Shown here one piece after another: positions 7,801-19,800 of a DNA stretch of 26,422 bases; positions within the stretch are counted from its first letter, which is position 1; every line of letters starts with the position of its first letter. The position numbers were made by a program, and so were the translations under genes. The notes beneath the pieces were generated by a model. It was not told where the DNA came from. It searched no databases and worked only from the letters and a program-made list of their open reading frames with translations. This DNA is from a virus. The stretch spans positions 1 to 26,422 of IMG/VR virus record IMGVR_UViG_3300031569_000033; one strand, written 5' to 3'.

Positions 7801-10800
7801 TTTCCATTAAGTGCAACATTTTCAATGTCGGTGCTTAGTAGAAAAGCAGTACAGATATACTTAAATGGAACACAATTAACTCACGGTAAAGATTATACAT
7901 TTAACTCAGAAGGATTTGCTGATGTAACTGCAACAAAGGCAGTCGGCGATGCAATTGATGTATACGAGTATGATAGTACTAATGCAAGTTTTGCTCCACC
8001 TACTCCTACAAAGCTAGGATTATATCCAGCATATCATCCTCAAATTTATACAGATAATACTCCGGTAGTTCCTGTAACAGTAATTGAAGGTCACGACGGT
8101 AGTAAATTTGTTGGGTATGACGACTTTAGAGACAATTTATTATTAGAATTAGAATTAAGAATTTATAATAATATTAAGATTTCTTATGATACTAATATTT
8201 TTGACATACATAATCTTTTACCAGGCAAAGATAGAGACACTGGATTTACACGACAAGAAATAAATTCTTCAATGACAGCTGATTTCTTACAATGGAATCA
8301 ATTAGTTGACGGAGATTATGTTTCAAATTCTGGCTTTGATAGAAATAACGCATTTACGTTTAATTATTCTAGCACACGGTATAAAAATGGTACACAGAAT
8401 TTACCAGGTCATTGGCGCCAGACTTATATGTATGCGTTTGATACTGATCGCCCACACACCCATCCTTGGGAAATGCTAGGCTTTACAATTAAACCAACTT
8501 GGTGGGAAACAACATACGGACCTGCGCCATACACCCGCAATAATAAAGTGTTGTGGCAAGATTTAGAGCAAGGCATAGTTAGAGAACCTAAAAAGTCAAT
8601 TGTAGTGCGCTCTAAGTATATACGTCCTGGTTTACAAACTACTATTCCTACAGATGACGGCGGAAACCTTTTAAGTCCAAACGCATCGGGCATTTTAGAT
8701 AATTTTAATTCTGAATATGTTACAGATAACTGGGTAGTCGGAGACGGTGGCCCAGTTGAGTCGGGTTGGAGACGTAGCAGCGAATATCCGTTTAGTTTAA
8801 TAACAGCTTATATACAAAATCAACCAAATGCAATTTTTGCTGCAGGATTTGATAGGTCTAGACAAAAAAGAAACTTAGCAAATCAAATTGTGTACGGTGA
8901 TTCAGGCGTTTCAATTAAACTTAGTAATATTGTATTTCCAAATACGATCGACGATACTTCACAGATTTTTACTAGTGGACTTATAAATTATATTTCAAAT
9001 TATTTAAGTAGTAACACTGCTGCTTCGTATACAAAATATAAACAGAATTTGGTTGCAATTAAAAATCAAATAGGTAGTAAAATTGCAGGATACACTGATA
9101 AAGAAAAATTTAGATTAATACTTGACTCTCGCACACCTACTAATGAAGGCAATGTCTTTATACCCAAAGAAAATTACAATTTAATTCTAAACACTAGTAG
9201 CCCTATACAAACTGTTAGTTATAGTGGTGTAATGATCGAAAAACAAGCCGAAGGGTATGTTATAAGAGGTTATGATAACTTTGTACCTAATTTTAAATAT
9301 TATAAAAGAATAGTACGAACAAATGATCCTATAATAAATGTTGGCGGCATATCAGAATCGTTTGTTAATTTTGATAGTGACAAAACATACTCTGTAGGAC
9401 AAATAATAAAAACTGGCGAGTCGTTCCTGAGAGTAACAACAACTCATATTAGTAGTACAAATATAGATGCTAGTAAATTTGCAACTATTCCTGAACTTCC
9501 GTTAATTGGCGGAGCAGTTGCTTCAATGCCACGAGTGTTTGAAGATACATTAAGTACTTTAAATTATGGCGACAAATTATCTACGTTACAAGATGTTGTT
9601 GACTTTTTATACGGCTACGGAAAATATCTAACAGACCAAGGATTTGCTTTTGAAGAACGCATCGAAGGGTCAAACGAAGTAGCGAACTGGCCAACAAGTG
9701 CAAAACAGTTTATGTTCTGGACTACACAAAATTGGGCAGCAGGAACTTTAATAACTATATCTCCTGGTGCAAAAAAATTAAAACTACAGTCTAGTTATAG
9801 TGTTGTTGATAACATATATGATACTTTTTACGGATATAGTATTTTAAAAGGTGACGGGAAAAAATTAAACAGCGAGTATATACGTATTGCAAAAGGTGTA
9901 GAAAACGAATGTACTGTAACTGTTGTTAATTCAGCAGACGGCATTTTTGCTGCAAGATTTCCATTAGTTCAAAAAGAACATGTATTACTTTTAGATAATA
10001 AAACAGTGTTTAATGATGTAATTTATGATCCAGCTCCTGGTTATAGACAAGAACGAATTAAAGTATTAGGTTATCGTACTGATAACTGGAACGGCAGTTT
10101 AAATATTCCTGGCTTTATATATGATAATGCAAATGCTGTTGAGTGGGAAGCCTGGTCAGATTATACTATTGGCGATCTAGTTAAGTACAAAGAGTTTTAT
10201 TATAGTGCAGATAAGAAAGTTACAGGCACGCAATTATTTAATGCAGATGATTGGAATAGATTAGATAAAAAGCCAGAAGCTGGCTTACTAACAAACTTTG
10301 ATTACAAAATTAATCAGTTTGCAGACTTTTATGATTTAGATAGTGACAATTTTGATACAGAGCAACAACGATTAGCACAGCATTTAATTGGATATCAGAA
10401 ACGAACTTACTTAGAAAATATTATTAATGACGATGTAAGTCAATATAAATTTTATCAAGGGTTTATTTTAGATAAAGGTTCTAAAAACTCTCTTACTAAA
10501 TTATTTGATGCTCTTGCTAGTGCTGATCAAGAAAGTTTAGAATTCTTTGAAGAGTGGGCAATTAAAGACGGTCAGTATGGAGCAAGTGAAGGCTTTGAAG
10601 AAGTTGAATACTTGCTTGACGAAACGCAGTTTAGATTAGATCCACAACCAATTCTATTAACTGATACTGGCACTGGACAGGAAACTGATTTAGTTTATAG
10701 AATAAAAGACCACGAAACTTATTTAAAAAGCAATAACTACGATCATTCACCATTCCCTACAAAGTATATTCAAAAAGGATATACAAAGGACTCAGGATAT

Positions 10801-13800
10801 GTAAATCCTAAAGATGTTGATCTAGTTGTTTCTACATATAATGACATTGCTAATAAAAACTTTGACGATATTAATAGTCAAGATTATGTATGGGTCGGCA
10901 ATGTTAATCAATCATGGTCTGTTTATCAACATGTTATTACAGACTACATAATCGAAGCAGTAGAAACATCAGCAGGTGAATTTACAATTACTGTTAATGC
11001 AACTCCGCTAGATATAAGCACTGGTGATGTGTTAGGTTTATTTAATTTACTTATAAAAACATATGCACCGGGTCAGTTTGACAGCGCACTAGACTTAACA
11101 CAAACAGTAAGTCCGATTAAAGGTTTTTACAAAGTTAAATCTGTAGCACTAAACAAAATTACATTTGAAACTACTGAAACTATTGTAGCAGTAGAGGAAT
11201 GTGAAGGTAAATTAAGTAAATTTATTAGTGTTAGAGTTGGCAATTTATCCGAAGCTAATACACTAGCTGAACAAGAAATAGATGCAGAAGAAAAATTGTG
11301 GATAGACAATGCAGGAAATGACAAATGGTTAGTTTTACAAAATAAAAACAAGTTCAATGTCCAGCAAGAATTGTCAAATAGCGAAACAGGCACAGACCAC
11401 AACTATGGAACATCGATTGCAGTTGATGACAGAAATGTTAGATTAGCTGTAGGTGCTCCTGACTTAGGTGACAATGGTAAAGTGTTTGTATACAATAGAT
11501 CAAGCAATGCTTTAAATTATACATTGTCGCAAGTATTAGATCCAGAAGCAAACATTACTGCTACAGGTCAAAAATACGGGTATGATGTGTCAATGAGTGG
11601 CGATGGAGAATATATCATTGTTGGCGCCCCGTATGCATCTAATGTAAAAACAAACTTTAAAAATGCATTTAGCACTACTGCTAATTACGCTGCTGGTGAC
11701 ATAGTTAGTTTAAATAACGGCTTATGGCAAGCAGACGATGCAATTTTAGGTGCAGTATCAAATATTACGTTTAATAGCTTTGATAGTGTAGCACAGATAA
11801 ATTATGATATTAATAATTATACCCAAGATGCAGTAGATATTCCAGTAATATTAACTGGCGACTATCCTTTTAAAAATATAACTACTGATCATTTCTTATT
11901 ACGTGCTCCTAAAGCAATGTATGACGGTTCAGGACAGGGTGATCAAATATATTTAAGATGGAACAGCCTTGCTAATGCTAATCAAACACAGATTAACTTA
12001 ACTACACGGGCGCCGTTTGATGGTAGTATTCCGTACTTGTCAAAAGAATACTTAGAATCAGAACATACCATTAGTTATAAAATTGATGCAATATTATATA
12101 TTGACGCATCTAACAATATACCAGCTGTTGGTGATATAGTTACTACACAAGGAGCAACAGCAACAGTTGTTTATGTACATAATGAATCAGCTCAGTTAAC
12201 AATTTATGTTAATAATATAAACGGTGAATTTCCATTAGAAAACAGTTTGTTTATAAATGGAAACGATTTTATAGGCGAATATCAGCGCATAGGACCAAAC
12301 GAATCCATAACTACAACTGGTTCATGGGGCGGCTATTGGTTCATTCAATCAAGTAATCCTTATGCTGTAGGAAGCACTAATGCAGATGCTGGTAGATCTT
12401 TAGTGTTTAAAGACTTTGTATCAATATCCGATGTAGCTACAGATAGTACGTTAGACGGATATTACTATAACAGTTTAGATTATGCAACTAGTATACAAAA
12501 TAGCGAAAGCGTAATTAATAGTTTTATTCAAACGTTAAGTTTTACCGGCACTCCGGGACCATTAGGAAGTTCAACTCCTGTAGTAAGTAGAAAATTTGTT
12601 GTACGGGCTCCTAAACTATTATCAGATGCTTCTTCAGCAGGTGAAAAGTTTACACTCTATTTAAATAATTTACCAGATACTGTAACAACAGTAAAATTTG
12701 ATTCATTGTTATCAATCGGCGCTGGAGAAATTATTACACAGGCTGTTACAGGTGCAACGGCAGTAGTGTTAGAAAATACAACTAGCAGTTATACAGCAAA
12801 AGTTAATAGCATTACTGGATCGTTTGATTTAATTAACTTATTATCATTTAGTTCCAGCGGTAATCTTGGTATTAAACTAACAGAATTGCCAGTGCAATCA
12901 TTTATATCAGATCCTAGTGCTATAGGATTAAATTTTAGTGCTACTAATAAAGAGCACACTATTGACGATATATGGGACGGATATATTTCATTTGTTAATA
13001 CAAAGTTTTTAAATGGCGAACCTTTTGAGCCTATTGTAGGCCAAACAGTTAGAGATAAATCAACTCAGGCTACTGCTGAAGTAGCGTATTATCAAAGAAG
13101 TTTAAATAATGTAACAATATTTGTTAAAAATGTTTCAGGTAACTGGAGTTTAGGTAATCAATTCGGTAACAACGCTGAAATAGAAATGATGCCATATGCT
13201 CCAGGACCAAACCCAGACGTCTATGGCCGTAGCGGAATTTACACTATTCCAAGAGTAATGGGTCAAATACAGCGTGTTAACTTAGGCACTGATTCAGCAG
13301 GTATTGGTAAGTTGTTTGTTGTAGATACAAACGCAAATATTACTGCACCAGCCGGCGATTTTAGAACTGCTTCACAGCTTGGTGCAAAAATTGTTAACAA
13401 TTCATTAACTGGAGACTTTGCATACTTAGAACCAGATACTAATTTTGAATACTGGATGTATAAGCAAACTGTAATTAATGGCATTCCGCGTTCTGCAAAT
13501 ACTCCGACGAGTGATAACCTAGATTGGACTGAAGTCTATAAAGTTCCTACAGCGTCAACCGGCAGTATTGGTGATACTCCATTTACAAACGAGGGAATTT
13601 ACTACATATACCAAAAAAATAATGGCGGCATTTATATCAGCCTAGGTAGTTTTGTTGGACCAGAAAGACAGTCTAATAATTACTTAGGTTCTATAGTAGA
13701 AGTTACTAAAAGTGCAACCGGAATTTACAGAGGATTTGTTAGTGCGCCAGCAGACACAACAGTATCTAATCCTGGAAAGATTTATTTCTTAAAGAATGGA

Positions 13801-16800
13801 ACAGAAAACGGCATTTTGTATAATTGGGAATATGCTAAAAATAAAAATTACAAAGGCGAATTTAATGCTTCGTCTAGTTATTTTACAGGAAATATTGTTT
13901 CATTAGATGATAAATTGTACAATGCTGTTACAAATATTACAGCAGGTACGTTTAATGCATTACAGTGGAATAGCACAGATGATTTAATTGACTATGTAGG
14001 GTATGTTCCAAATGACACCGGCGTTAGTATTATAAACGACAGTAGTTATGATCTTAGTACAGTATTAGATCAAGGGCTATTGTACGATTTCGCAAATAGC
14101 TTTGATGTTACGCCTGATGGTGAAGTGTTAATTGTAAATGCTAAGTATGGCAACGGAAAACCTAACTTAGTTGTTGTTTATAGAATCTTAAACGGACAAT
14201 ATCAGCGCTCACAGCAACTTACTTCGCCTAGCAATACAGAAGCATTCGGCGAAAGTATTGCTATTAGTACTGATGGTAAATTAATTGCAGTATCGGCTCC
14301 GTTAGACGATACTAATAAAAATAATCAAGGCAAGGTTTATATTTACAAAAAGGTAAATGAGATATTTGTATTCTCTCAAACACTAATGAGTCCTAACAAT
14401 AAGACTTCTCAGTTTTTTGGAGACAAGATTGATTTTGACGGCAACAGATTAGTTGTAAATTCTAAAAACGGCAACAACTGGGTTGATACAACTTTTGATG
14501 TTTATTCATCACCTACTGGCGTTGGATATACATTAGATAAAACTAGTACAAAAAATCTTTCTAGTACAGTGTTTGATAACGATTTTACAACATACAAAAA
14601 ACAATATGAACAACAAGGTTCTATATATGTGTATGAAGTTATAAATGACACACTAATGTATGCACAGCAACTACAATATCAAAATACAACTAGTGCTGTT
14701 ACTGAATTCGGTAAAGACTTTAAACTTAAAAACAACCATGTTTATGTTGGATTGCCTAAAGTAAGTGTAAATGCTGTGTACACCGGTAGTGTTATTGACT
14801 TTAGAATACCTGACAATAAAATGATTTGGGAAACTTTAAGACAGCCAAAAGACGCTGTAGATATTTCAAAAATTAAACGTGCAATTTTATATAATGTAAA
14901 AACAAATAAGTTACTTACATATTTAGATTATATTGACCCAGTACAAGGAAAAGTTGCAGGACCAGCTGAACAAAATCTTACATATAAAACATATTACGAT
15001 CCTGCATATTATACTGTAGGGGATAATAACGTAACTGTTATGCCCTCAGCAAGTTGGGGAGCAGAACAAGTTGGCGAACTGTGGTGGAATCTTACAAATG
15101 CAAAATACTTAAATGCGTATCAGTCAGATGTTATATTCTCAGCAAATAACTGGAGTCAGTTATTTGATAGTAACACAGTTGATGTCTACGAATGGGTAGA
15201 GTCTGATGTATTGCCTAGTGTGTGGAATAGCCAAACTAACCAAACTGCCGCAGTTGTAGATGGTATAGATGGTACCAGTTTATATGCTGATACAGTTTAT
15301 TCATCTAGACAAACATATGATAAAATAAGTGGCACGTTAGGTATTAAGTATTACTTTTGGGTTAAAAACAAGCGAACAATGCCCGATGTAGATTTTAGAA
15401 CAATAAGCTCGTTTGATGTTGCAAAATTAATTGAAGACCCTAAGGGACAAGGATATAAATTTGCGGCACTTATTTCAGAAAATAGTTTCACATTATATAA
15501 CTGTGAAAGTTTGTTAGAAAATAAAGATGTTGCATTTAGTTTACAGTATTGGACTATTGATAACCAAGATATAAACATTCATAATCAGTATCAAATTGTA
15601 ACTGACGGACTTTCAACAAGTAAACCTAATAGAGATATTGAACGTAAGTGGTTTGATAGTCTAGTAGGTTATGATGAGCAAAGTAAACAGGTACCTTCAC
15701 CAAATTTATCACCTAAACAAAAATACGGAATTTTAAATAGCCCAAGACAGAGTTGGTTTGTAAATAGCGCCGAAGCTCTTAAACAAGTGATGGAAAGAGT
15801 AAATGCCGTATTACTAGAAAATTTAATAATTGATAATAAAGATCTTACAAAGATCAAAGCATCAGCCCTGCAACCTAGTGTAGTAAGTAGGGAGTTTGAC
15901 ACAACTGTTGATACTGTTGCAGATTTAGAGTTTATTGGTGTTGCAAAGGCACAGCAAGCAACTATGCAGTTAACAGTTAACGACGGTGTAATTACAAATG
16001 TTGTTGTATTAAATGCAGGCCGCGGTTACCTTGTTGCTCCTACGTATAAAATTGTAGGAACAGGAACAGGTGCTGAATTAGAGTTTACAATAAACAATTT
16101 AGGTGTTATAACAAATGTAAGTGTAGTCAACGGCGGAACAAACTATAGTTCAACTGCCGTAATTACAATTAGAAGATACACAGCACTAGTAAAAACTGAC
16201 GAAACTATATTAGGTAAGTGGGCTTTATATGAAAGAGATAGTACAGCAAGAATTTGGCAACGAACAGCAAGCCAATCATACGATGTAACATTATTTTGGG
16301 ATTATATTGATTGGTATGCAACCGGTTACACTCAATTTACAGAGACAAATTTTGTAATTGAGGGAGCATATCAACTACCAAGTATTAATGATACAATTGG
16401 GGACGTTGTTAAGATAAACAATGTTGGCTCAGGCGGTTGGCTATTACTTAGAAAAATAACTAACCAGGCTAATGTAGATTATACAATTAACTATGAAACT
16501 ATTGGTAGACAGAATGGTACTATTAAATTTAAGAATACACTCTACGACACAACTGCAAGTGCAACTGGATTTGATATTATTAGTTTTGATTCTCAATTCT
16601 TTGACAGTGTACCTAGCACAGAAATTAGAGCTGTTTTAAATTGTATTAAACATGATCTGTTTACTGAAGAATTGGCACTTGAATATAATAAACTGTTTTT
16701 TGCAAGTTTACGTTATGTATTCTCAGAACAACAAAATGTTGACTGGGCGTTTAAGACAAGTTTTGTAAAAGCAAAACACAATGTAGGACAGCTTCGTGAA

Positions 16801-19800
16801 GACATTACGTTTAACAATGATAGTCTACCTAGTTATGAAAAATATCTAGAAGAAGTAAAGCCATTTAAAACAAAGTTACGTGAATACCTAAGTGCTTACG
16901 AAAAACTTGACAACAGTCAAAGTAGAGTTACAGACTTTGATTTACAGCCGATATATAATGACACTACAAAACTAATAGAACCGCAAAATGTAAAAGTAGT
17001 TGGCGATACATTAATTGGTATAAATGATTCTTTAGAAACATATCCGTTTAAAAATTGGACAGATAATGTTGGATTTAAAGTAACAGAAATACAAATAGCT
17101 AATGGCGGATCAGGGTATACACAGGCACCTACTATTAAATTAACAGGCGGTGGCGGCACTGGTGCTACAGCTATTGCTAAATTAGGAGTAAACGGAACTG
17201 TAACAAGTGTAGAAGTTACAAATAAAGGAAGTAGTTATATTACTGCTCCTACATTAATGTTAACTGGCAGTGTATCTGAAACAGGTAAAAATGCAAAACT
17301 TAGTGTTATCCTAGGAGACGGATTAACAAGAGGAATGCTAAACGTAGTAAAATTTGATAGAGTAAGCGGTGATTATTCTATTACTAGTATTAATGAAACA
17401 GAAACATTTACAGGCACTGGCTCCAAGTACATTTACGAACTAAAATGGCCAATGGATCTTAAAACTACAAACGTTACTGTAACTGTAAATAACATTGAAC
17501 TTTTAAGAAGTGAATATAGCTTTATTAATATAAAAGATAGTACCACAACAAGTTATACTAGGTATCATGGAAAAATTACACTTGCAGAACCAACACCTGT
17601 TAACACTTCTATTGTTATTACTTACAAAAAAGCAATTAGCTTATTAACAGCACAGGATAGAATAAACATTGCGTACAATCCTGTAACAGGTCAATTTGCA
17701 AAAGACCTTGGACAGTTAATGGACGGGGTTGACTATGGCGGAGTAGAAGTTAAAAGTTTCGACTTTGGCGGCCCTACAGGCTGGGATACAGCCCCTTGGT
17801 TCACTAGCGAGTATGATACTTACGACCAAACTTTTGAAGATGAAACGTTTACTTTAGATGGTAGTACAATTAGTGTTACATTAGCTACGCCTTTAGAAAG
17901 CGGAGTTGTATATAACTTATACAAAAATGGTGTAAGATTAGATGACCCAGACTGGGTAAATGACAGTTCGCAGTTTACAAATCCAAATGCCGTAATGAGA
18001 AGTATAACAGGTGATGGAGTACAAACATTAATTGAGTTAGATGAATTAGGTATATCTAATGGAGCAAATGATGTTATAGTTATACGTAAGAGTACTAGCG
18101 ATGGAAGTTTCCTTCCTGTTCCAGGAACGTATGACACACTTATTGAAGGCGGCGCCTTAGAATACAATACTGCTAAAGGCATACTTGCAGAAGAAATTAA
18201 TATTGACGGTGACGGGTTTGCAACAACTGCTAACAGCGGCGGCCCAGACGAGAATCTGCCAGGCAGAGTATTTGACACAGTTGATATAAAGGTTTATGAA
18301 AGGCCTACGGGCGGATCTAGTAAAATACATTCAAGAAATTACGTAGGCGACGGTACAACTACAGATTATGATATTGGAACAACCCCTATATTAGACGAGC
18401 TAGTATTTGTAAAAGTTAATAATGTTATACAAACAGCATACACTATTGATTATGAAACTAACAAAGTTAAATTTACTACTGCACCAACATTAGCATCTAA
18501 AATTAATCTTGTAACTCTAGACTATAGTGGTACAAACATATTAGACTTAGATGAATTTATATCGGATGGTAGTACAGCTGATTTCTTAACAAACATTACA
18601 CATACTCCTAATTTAAGTAGTTTAGTTACTATTGACGGTAAAAAAGTTGAGCATGTTCTTACAAAAAGTAACAACACATATGCTGCAGAAAATAGAATTG
18701 TTATCCGATTTGCAGAACCTCCTAAGATTGATGCTGTAGTAAAATATGCAATTTTTGAAGGACCTATACAAAACTTTAGTGCAGTGACTATAGACGAGTT
18801 TATTGCTGATGGTAGCACGATATTGTTTGATCTTACACAAACACCGTTTACACAAAAGCCACATGAATGGTTTACTATTGTACAAGTAAACAACACAATA
18901 TTAAATGCAGGATATTCTCAAAAATATGTTATGACAGAGTCAAGAGAATATCAGTTAAAGCTATGGCAAGTACCTACAGGTTCTGTAAGGTCAGGACAGT
19001 TAAGAATTTACTTAAACGGTCAAAAAATTAACTATATTGACGATTGGTCATTTACAAGTGCAGGTCAGTATAATTCTGCATTAGACGCTGACGATCAACT
19101 AGGTAGTGCGGTATTGTTAAATGCCAGTGTTGGAGCACCTGGTGACATCTTAAGAATATATATTGTAGGACAAGAAGACAGTACTGCCGCAGGCGGAGAT
19201 TATAGATATGGTTACTTTGACAACGACAATAACTTTGTAGAAGATGACGGAAAATTATCTATCTATTCTACTTTGTCAAACGGTGACAAGGTTAAAGTTT
19301 ACCAGTTTAGTAACCACGACACTCAAGGTATTGAACGACAGAGTTTAGATGTTGTTGAGCGTACACTACTATCCCCAGGTGTTGCAGCTAACAGACAGGT
19401 ATTTGAAATTGACGGAAGCACAGCAAATTTAAATTTATTACCGCCACTGGCAGCTAGAAAGCAATATGCAGTATATTTAAATAATACAAGAATTGACGAT
19501 CCAAATTACAATACTGCACAGCAAACAAACGACAACGCAGTACTATTAACAATTACTGGAGCAGAGCAAACTATTTTTGATGCGCAAGCAACAGGACTTG
19601 TTCTTATTACAGGTGATATTTTAGAAATTGTAGAACTTGGTGCTAGTGTTACTCCTGACAGCGGTACAGCTGACTGGTATGAACTAAGACAACTAAGAGC
19701 TGGGTATATAAATTTACAAAGTCCAGCAGTTGACGATCAGTACGTTTGGGTTGTTAAAAACGGAACCTTATTAGATCCATCAGTTGACTATGTTGTTACT

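Larger units (their letters stand above)
11401..14766 (+). other. Interrupted FG-GAP-type beta-propeller (about seven units)
   Basis: Seven blade-like units follow the FG-GAP_2 pattern (YGxSxAxSxDGxxxxVGAP, then GKVYVY). They start at residues about 2177 (YGTSIAVDDRNVRLAVGAP), 2236 (YDVSMSGDGEYIIVGAP), 2936 (YLGSIVEVTKSATGIYRGFV), 3071, 3123 (FGESIAISTDGKLIAVSAP), 3181 (FFGDKIDFDGNRLVVN) and 3277 (EFGKDFKLKNNHVYVGLP). About 680 residues are inserted between units 2 and 3 and about 90 between units 3 and 4. The units lack integrin-style DxDxDG calcium loops. Confidence 0.6.

Noticed and set aside
18205-18219. DGDG segment of the giant protein as a calcium loop
   Set aside because: NIDGDGFATTAN has acidic residues at only two ligand positions and no Glu at position 12. 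It looks instead like a conserved module boundary.
17820-18278. 152-codon antisense ORF inside the giant gene
   Set aside because: The Ser/Pro/Ile-rich translation is the reverse complement of repeat-rich coding sequence, and the + frame carries clear DGST modules.
18522-18896. Two overlapping antisense ORFs in the C-terminal part of the giant gene
   Set aside because: Both are shadows of the same + strand modules. Two competing frames on one strand argue against either being real.
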